DNA of 23,107 nt from Kipferlia bialata. Lineage: Eukaryota > Fornicata. The notes beneath the pieces are model-generated. The model searched no databases. It saw only the letters and a program-made list of their open reading frames with translations, and was not told where the DNA came from. The stretch is from positions 4,488 to 27,594 of the forward strand of contig BDIP01000166.1 in NCBI GenBank assembly GCA_003568945.1, read 5' to 3'. Below are positions 1-9,975 of the stretch, piece after piece (the stretch's first letter is position 1; the number at the start of each line of letters is the position of its first letter). The position numbers were made by a program, and so were the translations under genes.

Positions 1-102
1 CGGCACCCCCCCCCCCCCCCCTCCCTCCCTGCCGCCCGCACTCTCCCATTCTCTCTCACCTTCACACACTATATTGGCTCTCCTCTTCTCTAACTATTTC
101 AG
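1..102 (+). other. 3' part of an intron with a poly-C run at the contig edge
   Basis: A 17-base C run lies near the left edge, followed by CT-rich sequence and the acceptor 'ctaactatttcag' ending at 102. The reading frame opens right after it and continues into the exons of the first gene. No coding sequence is visible here. The C run probably stopped the assembly. Confidence 0.6.
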
Positions 103-1027
103 GACCCATGCCGAGGCCATCCAGTCCCGTATCTCAGCTGCTGCAACTGCATCTGAGGGAGTGGAAGAGGGAGAGGCTGCTGAGGTTGTGCCTGACCCCA
201 TGGCGCCTGTGTCATCAGAGACACTGCAGGAGAGCCTGTACGAGCTACCACCCCTAGGTACCATCTCTCTCTCTCTTTCTCTGTCTGTCTCTCCCCTCAT
301 ATCTCCCTGACCCCCTCAGGAGTGGAGGCTGACATTGTCCGCACTGTCTATACCTCCATCAACGGTGGGTCAGGGTGTGAAGGCGAGGAGGGCATGGGTT
401 TCACCCTCTACGGCAGTGATGTCACCCTAGACCTGCCAGACACAGACACAGACACCATGGGTCAGGGTACAGTCAGGGTGGTGCCAGGCGTGTCGCCCAT
501 ATCACTCCCCACACTTCTAAAGGGACAGCCCATAGCCCTGATGCAGGTAGAATAGTTGAGTTCAGTCCTTGAGTTGAGTAGTTGTAGGTTATACTCTGAT
601 TCATAGTCTCACCCCTCAGATCTGGTACTCTCTTCTGAGGAATGGGCGTGTGTGCGTGTACCACCCCTCAGGCAGAGTGTCCTCTGAGGCCGCCCTCTCC
701 CTGTCCTACCTGGCACAGCCCCTGAGGCTTCTTCCGCGTATCATCCCATCCCTCACGCTATCCCTGCTGTCAACTCTTCAGGTACTCTCTCTCTTTACTG
801 AGTACACACTCTCACTGTACTAATTTCTCTCTCTTACCGTAGGACACAGCAGACAAGGGGCCTGAGGGTCTGATTGGCGACCCTCTGAGTGAGGTGGAGG
901 GGGTGGAGGCTGTATACCCGGGTATATCCCTGGCAGACAAGTCGCAGTGTCTGTGTGGTGTCACAAACCCAGTGCTGAAGGTAGGGCAGTGTATGATCAT
1001 TTCTTTCTCAATGTGTCCCTCCTCTCA

Positions 1028-1061
<34 letters not shown>

Positions 1062-4000
1062 CCTCCCTCCCATTCACTCTATCAGGACAACCCCTCTCTC
1101 TGGGACTGTGTCATTGACCTGGAGACTCGTACAGTCACCCTGCCCTTGGACGCAGACCAGAAAGTACGTGCAGTACGTCCTTGTATGCCCAAATGTATCA
1201 TTCCGTCTCTAACAAATACAGGAGACAGACGTGAAACCTGGTAGCAGGGACTGCAAGTTCGCGTCATACCTCTTGGCAGGGCATGAGGTGGGTACCCACT
1301 CGACTCTCATATGACTCTATCAGGAGTACAATGACACCTTGTCACTGTATTTGACATGCGAACTGATAGCAGGACGAGAACCGGAGTGACGCCTGGGTCA
1401 TTGAGCAGTGGCACCTGTACACTGAGAGTATGCTGAGGCACCACCTGGGGGCTAGGGAGGGGGATGCTGACCCAGCCCTTGCAATGCGGAGGGGGAGTGT
1501 GTCGGTGTCGGCAGCGGCATCCTCAGACACCCTGTACAGTCATCACATTACACAGGTACGGGACTCTCATGCAATACACTCAATGTGGAGCAGATACCTG
1601 GAATCTCCTATGTAAAGATGGACACACGAATTGGCACTCATTCTCAGGACACTCCCTCCAAGCACCACGTAGCCCTTATCTACCCCGGTCTGGGTGGGTA
1701 CGCTCCCTACACCCAGTGGGTGAAGGCAGAGGCTAGGTTCGTTAAAGTCTACCATACCGCTTTACCCATTACCACGTCCCCCACCTCTCTCTCTCACCCC
1801 AGGGCCGATGCCCGTGCCGCCAAGAGGTATGCCAGGGAGGGTGCTGCATCCCTACTAGCCATGAGACAGGGTACGGTGGGGGAGAGGGGGACCCCGGCCA
1901 CGGTGCTAGGGGTCGTCAAGGGACTCAGTGCATACATCACTCAGACACAGCCCTCAGAGACTGAGGGTGAGGGTGAGGGAGAGGGAGTGGCCGAGGTCCG
2001 GCGTGACCTGTCGAGGATGGAGGTGGCAGAGAGGGCCAAGCTCTTCTCTGCCCTGGACAGGGTCATGGGGGAGGGGGATGCCCCAGACACCCCGACCCTA
2101 TCTGCCTGGGTGACCTCGTCGCTGATGCCAGTGTGCTGTGCGTACATCCACTCGGATGTGTCAAGGCTCAGAGAGTATGCAGCCACGGCCCTGGCCAGAC
2201 TGGGTGTCTATGTGGCAGAGGCAACGGGAGAGGAGGCTGACCTGGCTAACCTCAGCCAGACATACATATTCCAGGTGAGTAAAGATACCACTCTCTCTCA
2301 ATATTTTCTGTTGTAGACTTGGTCCCTTCGTCCCTCACCATCCAGGTGTCCCTCTCTGTGTCCCTACCAGGTCTGCTCTCTGACCCCCTCCCCTGTGTGA
2401 GGAGTGCCGGGTGTCTCCTCTCTAGGGCAGTGTGCATGGTGGCAGGGGGGGTGGACATGCTCATCAGATGTCGTAATGACATGGAGGGAGAGGGCATAGC
2501 CAGCATCGACTGCGACTCTCCCTCCCTCATCCACTCCCTCGTGTCCATATCACTCTCAGACCCGGAGGAGGTCTGTCTGGCCGCATCTCGGGACGCCCTC
2601 CACCTAGTATACAGGTGAGACAGGGGGTGACTTTCAGTATACATACATACTCTTACCCCTCACTTCTGCAGCCTCTGACCTCCCAGGCGTGTCTTGTCAG
2701 ACACCTTCGCCACTAAGGATGGCCCCCGTGTACTTCCCCCCATGCCGCCCCAGTGGCTATTGGTACAGTGGTGCAAGGGCCTACTCTCCCCAGACCCCAA
2801 GGTGGGGGTGTGTCCGATACACGTACATGTATATAGCAACGCTTCCCTCACCCCCAGGTCAGCAGCAGCACCTGCTCTCTGCTGGATGCTCTGTTTGTCG
2901 ATGTCCCTGCCTGCATCGGCATAGTGCACACCCTCTGTGGGATGGGGGTGGGGGGGACAACGGGGGGAGGGGTCACCGGAATCATGAAGGTACCCACATG
3001 CAAACACACATCGATATAGACATGTCTTACGCAGCTCTTGCACTCTCTGTATATGTCTCTTCTCACCCTCAGGAGATCTGCTACAGAGGATACCTGCACA
3101 CCAGACGTGTGTTGACAGGTGGTGAGGAGGAGGAGGGAGAGGGAGAGGGAGAGGAGGAGACAGACGAGGAGGAAGGGGCTATCGAGTACCTGATGAAGGG
3201 ATCCCTCGCGCTCTCCCCCCCTTACGCCTCCCCCTCTGCTACCGATGCCCTTCTGCCCAACCGCCTCACTGCCTACGCGATGTGCCACTTCCTCAACCTC
3301 CTGGATATAGTAGATGAGGATAGGGAGACAGTGGAAGGGTCCATGCACGGTGGTACACTCGACAGTGTGGAGGAGGTGGCAGGGAGGCTGTCCTCCTCCC
3401 CGGCCCTTGCCTATGCGTGGCTAGTACCCAGACACGACACCCTCAAGATGGCCACCCAGAAGACAATATCTAACCCCCTGGCAAGGTATGTGTTCCATAT
3501 CCCATGCTACTTCATTTTGTGACACAAAGACTGAACGTGTTTCTCACCCCCAGGCGTAGAGAGAGTGTCCCTGAGAGGGAGGAGCTCCCAGCAGACGTCA
3601 GGGCATTCCTGAGGTGGGTTGAATCATATAGCATATCAGTTGTCTCCCCCTTGTCTCTCACCCCAGTGCCTATGAGTCTGAGCGCTACCGCAACCTCCCC
3701 ACCCCTTCTGTCGTCCTTGACATACTGCACCAGGCTGAGGAGGAGGCAGAGGCAGAGGCCCCTTCTGAGGGCACCCTTGCCATCGAGAGTGAAACCTCAT
3801 CTGCCTCCAGCCCCGCCTTCCCCCTCGCCTTCCTTGTACGTGTTGCTGGGTACCTCTCCTCCCAGTCTATCGGCTGGGACGTGCCCCTGGTTGGCATAGA
3901 GGGTTACCTACCCAATGCGTGTGTGGGCAGGAAGAGGGTAGAGACGACGCCCTTCCTCGGCCTAGTCCACACCCTGCACAACCCAGTCTCAGAGGCCCAT

Positions 4001-5985
4001 GCCCACATCCTATCCCTACTGCACGGTGTGGTGTCGGCATCTGGCAGGGCAGGGGATAGGATGCTCAGCTATGCAGGGGGAGACATCCTGTCTGTGCTGC
4101 CCAAACTGCTGAGCTCCACAGACATCCCCCCCCTGCACCCCCTAGATGCCTCAGGTGGTGAGGCTGTTGGGTTAGACATGGCCATACATGGGTTACAGTC
4201 TGCCATCAGTGACGGGCTGATGCTTATGCACAACGAAGGGAAGGAGAGAGAGAGAGAAACTACCAGAGTGCAGACCACCGCTGCATTCAGGGCCAACCAC
4301 CTTCTGTCCCAGGCTCTGGCTGTGCTCTCACTTTACGTGGCACAGCTACCCAAGACCACTGACGCCCACACCCACCTCGACCACCAGACTGACACCCATC
4401 ACGAGGGTGAGGAGGGGACAAATGCATCCCCACCTCCCTCCCCAGGGGTGACTAAGGAGGGTGAGGGGGAGGTACAGCCCATACCTGTGGTGCCAGGAGT
4501 TGAGACAGACAGGCCCCCCATAAACCCCTGTGTGAGTGCTGCCTTGACCCCCCTCCTAGACAGGCTAGATGCCATGCTGCTGGGGCTAAGGCAGAACGAC
4601 AGAGACAGGGTGGCAGTAGATCCTGTGGTGGTTGAGAACCTGAGGGTGGCCGGGGAGTGCACTGCTGCCCTGACTCAGTGGGTCACATCCAGTGCATACC
4701 CCTTGCTGAGAGTGGTGGGTGTGGCTGACGCCCTGACCCCCTCCTCGCCCCTGTCCCCTGTGGTGCAGGGTATGGACATGGGCATGGGAATGGCTGATGA
4801 CGGCATGTACGCCATGGACGCCCCTCCTCTGGCTGGGGTGGTGCCAGGGCCCGGGTCCTCAGAGATAGAGACCAGGTCAGGGGCTCTATCGGACGAGGGA
4901 GAGGCAGAGGCAGAGGGTGAAGGCGAGGGAGAGGGAGAGGGAGAGGAGGAGACTGCAGAGGCCCCCCTCGACCCAGGCTCCCAGGCCCTCATCGCCTATG
5001 TCCAGACCCTGTACTCCCTCACCTCGGGCCTCATTGCCAATGCCCTCAACTCCTCCCTGCCTGCTGTTCGTGCCCTAGTACCCTATCTAGAGTCGAGTCA
5101 GGCACAGACAGGCAAGGGGGTGGGCAGAGAGGTCCTGGGTGAGAGGAGGGCTCGGCAGTCCCTGGTAGACGCCCACTCCTTAGGTGTTGGTGCCTTCCTG
5201 CGGGTGCTGTCCGGCCATCTGTCTGAGGAGGCCGAGGGCGAGGAGGAGGCCGACGACGGGCAGGGGCGTATGGCCATCAACTACAGACCCATCAGAGACA
5301 AGGACGGACTCGTGGACGGCGCCTTGTTCCCCCCTGTGACTAAGGTGCGGAGGTCGTCTCGCTGCTGCTGGGCTATTGTAGTAAGTATCTCTAGAGTGAC
5401 TGCAATTCTATATATATGCTAACCATCAGGTTGTTGTGCCCGTTGGATATATGGGGGCTGCCCCGTGGAGACCATTGGCAAGGTGGGGCTATCCGTGTCT
5501 CCCCATGGTTTCCCTCTCTCCTCCCACTCGTCCTCACCCTCAGCATACCCAATGATTGGCACAACAGTGGCACCCCTCTCCTGAGGGCCAGTGGGGACCA
5601 CATGCCCTCTCTGCAGACAGGTGTGTCGCAGTATATGTACACATATACATGTGTGTGCGTGTATAGTTACCATCCCCTGACCCCCAGCCCAGGGCAGTGC
5701 TGTGTACTCTGGGGTGGATACTCTGTCGACATCACTGGCCCTCTCCCTCCTCAAGGACGCCAAGAAGACCAAGCCTCCTCAGTACCTAGCTGATCTGGGT
5801 ATCGAGGGTCTCCTGGTCAAGAACCCTGGGTACGGTTGAAGTGTTCATTCTGATGTTTGCATCTCTGACCTTGTATGTATTCCTTCGCTATGCCTATATC
5901 TCACTCTAGGTACATGTCCTCCAAGGTGGAGGCCAAGAAGATGAACAAGAAGAGGCAGAGGTCCAAGGCCTACACCTTCTGGTGA
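103..5985 (+). CDS. Large multi-exon protein of unknown family (5' end missing)
   Basis: Nineteen exons join in one frame: 103-257, 320-546, 620-781, 843-980, 1086-1163, 1222-1287, 1373-1555, 1594-1736, 1803-2274, 2346-2614, 2687-2801, 2858-2989, 3073-3485, 3554-3613, 3667-5380, 5430-5482, 5544-5620, 5688-5829, 5910-5985. They give 1557 residues up to a TGA. The start codon lies left of the window. Most of the protein looks helical and Leu/Ala-rich, which could be an alpha-solenoid (inference). Glu-rich tracts are encoded at about 3121-3180, 3735-3765 and 4895-4970. The C-terminus is strongly basic (KKMNKKRQRSKAYTFW). One exon is 1714 nt long, against a usual 60-300 nt. The acceptor at 1593 is the weakest junction. 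I recognise no catalytic motif and assign no function. Confidence 0.8.
3667..5380 (+). other. Unusually long internal exon with acidic low-complexity tract
   Basis: This single exon encodes 571 codons with no internal splice signal, while neighbouring exons are 50-470 nt. It contains GA-rich repeats giving Glu/Gly/Ala runs (around 4895-4970) and a long Ser/Pro/Gly-rich middle. It enters in phase 2 and leaves in phase 0. The donor at 5381 is gtaagt, close to the general eukaryotic consensus. Confidence 0.75.
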
Positions 5986-6584
5986 TTGTTGTACCAACTT
6001 ATGTCGCAGTGTATCGTAATAGAGAACTAACATATAGAATGGTATCGATCGAAAGGTGTATATGTCTAAGGTTGTTGGTAACTTCTAACGTGTTGTTCCC
6101 ATTCTGGGGTACTAACTGTCTGTCTCAACTTGTGCCGAATGATCCAGAGACTCTGCTGGAGTTGAAACCCTACACAGGTCGGCATCCATAGCGGCAACAC
6201 ACCCAGAACAAGGCAGTCATTGTGGCGGTGCATAGAGCTAGGCTTTTCATTGCTTGTGGACCACAATGTCACATTGATTTCATTGTCACAATGATTGTGA
6301 CAATGTGGGACCCACAGGTTAAGATGACACTATCTCCTGGTCAGACCTAGAAGGAGTGCCGCGAATGAGGGTCAACTCATCGTTCCTACACGCAATCTCG
6401 CGGATAGAAGTATACAGTTACGCCAGATTGCCAGTTCATTTGCATGTTCATATGCAATTTTGCCCCGTTTTCGCAACGTCTGACTAGTCACGGGCCGAAG
6501 GCGACTTGTCAGCTTTCGGCATCGAGTCACGTTGCTGTTGGGACCGCATTCTTCTCTATCTGACCATCAAACACAAAGACAGCC
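5986..6584. other. Intergenic region between two plus-strand genes
   Basis: No frame with spliced coding character is visible, and the short ORFs here lack the GC3-rich codon use of the neighbours. The region is less pyrimidine-biased than the introns. It holds the palindrome at 6281-6305, a nested inverted repeat at 6359-6403, and a pair gccgaa/ttcggc (6494-6499 and 6515-6520) close to the next start codon. It should contain the 3' end of the first gene and the promoter of the second. Confidence 0.6.
6281..6305. repeat. 25-nt palindrome, 12-bp arms around one central base
   Basis: The left arm cattgtcacaat and the right arm attgtgacaatg are perfect reverse complements around a single g at 6293. 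Related sequence flanks it on both sides: 'ccacaatgtcacattg' at 6261-6276 and 'caatgtgggacccaca' at 6301-6316. The whole 6255-6316 stretch could therefore fold into more than one hairpin. A protein-binding site for a dimer or an RNA hairpin are both possible. Confidence 0.7.
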
Positions 6585-7581
6585 ATGGTATCTGCTACCC
6601 TGCTCCTCTTGTTTGCTGTTCTGGCCATCGGTGCCGCCTCTACACCCTTCCTACCCAAGGTCCCAACAACTGAGTTGTTTTCTTTCAATCTCCCAACACT
6701 TCCTCGCTTTTCCACCCACCCAGGAGGACCCCTATCTAGACGACGACGGCATTGAGTGGTACAACGCATCTTCCGGCTCTTTTTCTGACAAGGTATGCAT
6801 GTTTCTGACCTCATGATCCGTTCCATTGGCGCTGTGATAGGGATGACAATTCAGAGTGTTCACACCAGGACATCACAGCGGGTCAGTGGGGATATGGCGC
6901 TCTCATCTGTCCTACCGAAGCGTCCAGCGTGAGTATCAGCTGCACTGTCTCACCCGACGCTGCCACCGAGAACCTGGTGAGTGTTGAGTGTGCTACTAGG
7001 CCAAGTATAGGTATCTTTTCATGTACTGATTGGTAATATGGCCACTTCTTCTGACACTGACACCAGCTGGAAGAAGACGAGGGCATCCGTATGATGTCTG
7101 TGGGGAATATGGACCCTGTGGTACGCCTTTCAGCCATACGACTAAGATACTCTCCATCTCTGTGTGTCACTCTCACTCTCCATACGCACACAACCCACTC
7201 CAAGGCCGTTGTCTCTCTCTCTCTCTTATCCCAGGCCCACATCTTCACAAACCCCACTCCCTATGAGGCGTTCGGATCCTGCTGGTACGACGAGGTATGA
7301 TTGCTGATCGTTGTCAGAATGTTTCCTCCCTGCTCTTGTGGCAAAGCTTGTCATGCAGTTGGTAAGAGTTCTCACCCAACACAGAGACTTCTTCGATCCA
7401 TGTCTCACTCACAGGTTTCCGTCACCTTCCCGCTCACCTCGGACATCCCCTGTGTAGTGCTACAGGCCACATCATCGGTGCGTTGGTCTGCTTCTCTCTC
7501 CCTTCCCCTATCTCTCTTCCCGTAGGTATTTCTACACTACTTACGACATCCTGAACACCACCGTTGAACATATAACCCATT

Positions 7582-7618
<37 letters not shown>

Positions 7619-9486
7619 AGCCGTCTCTCCCCTCCCTCAGGCTTCAGGCTACCTTCCCAACGTGTTCTCTCTCTCTTTCTCATCCCAGGTTACAGGTGCC
7701 GCTCTCTCATGCGAGTATGTCAGCGACCCGGCAGAGCAGGCGACGCAGACCGCTGTGACGGGTATGTCTCTCTCTCTCAGTCTCTGGCTCTCGCCCCCCC
7801 CCCCCCCTCCCTCTCTTTGTCTGTCTCCTCTCTCTCCGCCACCTGTCTTCCCTTAGGTGTTCCCGACTTGGATGAGGGAATGTGGTATACGGAGAGCGCT
7901 GGAGAGATCAGTTTGAACTTCACAGACAAGGTGGGTTGATACTGATAGTAATTCCGATTACAAGTCTGGTATCCTGTCTGCTTCTTTCCCTATGTGCCCC
8001 CCCCCCCTCTCTCTCTCCTCTCCCCCTTCCCCACACTCCGCCATTCACTCCAGCCCTTCAATGTGATATGCCCTGGGGAGGTGACCTCCCTCCGCGTCGT
8101 CTGTGACGTAGAGGACGGGGTGAACACAGATGAGGAGAACGTGATGCTCTATCTATTGGAGGTGGGATTAGGACAGCATTCCTTGGATTATCCTTTCGTT
8201 ATCATCGCTCCCTCCCTTCTGTCCGTCTCACGTCCTCCCCCCCCCTCTTACTCACATACCTCGCTCGATGCTGCCACGCGTTCCAACCCTTCCACCTTTG
8301 CCGACGCTGATGCACTGACGTCGTCAGCGGAGAGGCAAGTGCTCTCACTCTTATTATCACTTCCCCTTGTTTCCTCTCACTCCCAGCGTTCTTATGTTCA
8401 TGGTAGTGGCCAGTATGGATACGGTGGTGGAACTGGAGGTGAGGGTCTATCCAAAGGGAATTTTCTAGACTTGTGCCCCATGTATGCCCCCTACCTATGC
8501 TCTCTTCACTATATATCCATCTCTCCCCTGGTTGGACTGGTGATCAGTGGATGCTTCCCATCTGTGACCTCTCTCTCCGCCACAGAGAACCCGCCCCCCC
8601 CTCCCACAGCCACTCCATTACCATACACTCCTCTCACGTAAGAACGTGGACTCCTGCGTTGTCTTGAGAGGCTTCTACAGTGCAGGCGATGCCTCTGGTG
8701 AGTGATAGGTATCTCTATCGGATCTTGCATCACTTTTAGCCTCTACAAAACTGATACAAGTCTGCAATGGTATATATGTCTCTGTTGACTAATCATTGAC
8801 AGACAGTACAACCTATATCAATATCAATTAGAACAGGTATATCTTACACCTCCACACTGTTACACTCTCTTTCGCTCAACACCATGTGGATGTATATATA
8901 TAGTAGTATGAATATGTATCTATGTAGGTTCGTACCCCTGACCCTACTGACCCAGGCATGTCCTGCTCCTATATATATAGATACATATATATATATATGC
9001 ATGTTATATAACCTTGTACTATACTGACCCAGGTATGTCCTGCTCCTATGCCCCTGTGTCAGAGGGGCCAGAGGACGGCAACGAGGAGGACCCCGAGGAC
9101 GGTAGCGGTATTGACCCAGGTACGGCCTGATCCTCCTCTCTCCTCCCTCTGTGTCTCTCTATCACTCGTCAAGGGGTACCCACCTTCGTCTGTACATACT
9201 CACAGTGACACTTATGCTGTGTCTCTCTCTTCCTACGTTCACCCCCCCCCCCCACCCCAGTCGTCATTGGCATCGTGGCAGGTGTCGCTGTGGTGGTACT
9301 GGCAGTGGCAGCATACTTCCTGCTCAGGTATTCCTCTCTCTCTCTCTCCTCCTCCAGTGGAGGACCTCCACCCTATCATTATCTCTCCTTCTTACTCACG
9401 TGACTTAGGTCCAAGGAACCTAAGGCCACCCCTGTCGAGTTCATGGCCCATGTCGGTGCCCCAGTTCTCATGGTACTATGAGAGTA

Positions 9487-9520
<34 letters not shown>

Positions 9521-9581
9521 ACCCTAGGTGACACCCCCAGAGGAGACAGCCACTCTGGACACGGCAGCACAGCCCGTCTAG
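6585..9581 (+). CDS. Type I membrane protein with two tandem Cys-containing ectodomains
   Basis: Exons: 6585-6659, 6724-6792, 6869-6976, 7067-7120, 7235-7294, 7415-7477, 7689-7761, 7857-7930, 8054-8161, 8328-8338 (micro-exon, uncertain), 8387-8438, 8643-8697, 9033-9119, 9261-9327, 9409-9472, 9528-9581. The model gives 357 residues. Residues 1-18 are a signal peptide (MVSATLLLLFAVLAIGAA, cleavage near 18/19). Two homologous domains follow, sharing D-[DE]-G..W-Y, [NS]-F-[ST]-D-K, I-C-P-x-E-x9-C-like, and C-V-V-L..C-x-Y patterns. N39 and N188 are N-glycosylation sequons. An acidic stalk (EDGNEEDPEDGSG) leads to a 22-residue membrane span at about 297-318, then a roughly 39-residue tail starting RSKEPK. 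The likely location is the cell surface or an endomembrane. The family is unknown; the domains resemble beta-sandwich folds only by Cys/aromatic pattern. The 7478-7688 and 8162-8642 stretches are the least certain. Confidence 0.75.
7585..7616 (+). repeat. (CT)n microsatellite in intron
   Basis: A pure CT dinucleotide tract of about 32 nt lies in the 7478-7688 intron. Similar CT tracts lie in introns at 1031-1058, 9490-9518, 16756-16778 and 17223-17246. All are on the coding strand, so they act as, or grew from, polypyrimidine tracts. Confidence 0.85.
7794..7807 (+). repeat. Poly-C tract upstream of an acceptor
   Basis: Fourteen consecutive C lie inside the 7762-7856 intron. Similar C runs occur in introns near 8223, 9242, 16360 and 20811, and at both contig edges. 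Intron pyrimidine tracts in this genome are thus often C-rich rather than T-rich. Confidence 0.8.
8698..9032 (+). other. Longest intron, with AT-rich repeats and a duplicated acceptor
   Basis: This 335-nt intron is the largest in the window. It holds TA-rich stretches (around 8889-8903 and 8972-9010) and a copy of its own 3' end about 77 bp upstream of the real one. No coding frame is continued inside it. The phase-1 junction gives GMSCSYAP at the downstream exon, matching the C-x-Y pattern of the first ectodomain. Confidence 0.65.
8945..9049 (+). repeat. Tandem duplication of an acceptor and exon start
   Basis: The 28-nt block at 8945-8972 and the block at 9022-9049 differ at one base (27 of 28 identical). 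Each spans 'tactgacccag' plus the first 17 bases of the exon. Only the downstream copy continues into open coding sequence; the upstream copy runs into TA repeats. Confidence 0.8.
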
Positions 9582-9975
9582 ACAGTATGACGAGGGAGGA
9601 AAGAAGGAGAGCCGGGTACTCTGCATCCTGGTGCTACAGTAGCGTCAAGACACTGCGTAGTTACACCAATCATTATGGAATGCGTATCCACTGGAGCATA
9701 TTCAGTGTGTTCATGTGTCTTGCTGGAGAGTAAGTACGGAATAGACATAGATAGTTTGGATGTTGAAGATCTAGTGCATATCGATGGGTTATGGGGTATC
9801 TGAGAGCTGGTCAGTTGCATTCTTCTGCTTGTTGTAACTGTGGTACCCACACAGGTCTTCGAGTGTCGCAATGGCGAAGTACCGCAACGATTGAGAGAGT
9901 GTAACTCACAGGGGTACCAACTCATAAGGTTCTCTATTGGTAGGGTCTAATGTGGTGATGTTCTCGGTGGGAATC
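9582..9975. other. Convergent intergenic region
   Basis: The region lies between the stop codons of a plus-strand and a minus-strand gene and must hold both 3' ends. A 115-codon minus ORF (9578-9925) crosses it but is Ser/Thr/His-rich, shows no continuity with either gene and overlaps the upstream stop. I do not call it a gene. Confidence 0.55.

Noticed and set aside
94-300. Minus-strand ORF opposite the first exon
   Set aside because: It is the reverse reading of coding and CT-rich intron sequence; the Arg/Glu run is a mirror of CT repeats.
1288-1322. Acceptor at 1322 for the intron after 1287
   Set aside because: Using it runs the frame into a stop within 25 codons; the acceptor at 1372 keeps the frame open to the next donor.
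2252-2644. 130-codon minus-strand ORF
   Set aside because: Ser/Met/Arg-rich shadow of two well-supported plus exons and an intron.
4675-4992. Ser/Pro-repeat minus-strand ORF
   Set aside because: It mirrors the GA-rich acidic tract of the long exon.
9578-9925. 115-codon minus-strand ORF in the convergent region
   Set aside because: It has no splice continuity, is Ser/Thr/His-rich, and overlaps the stop of the membrane protein gene.
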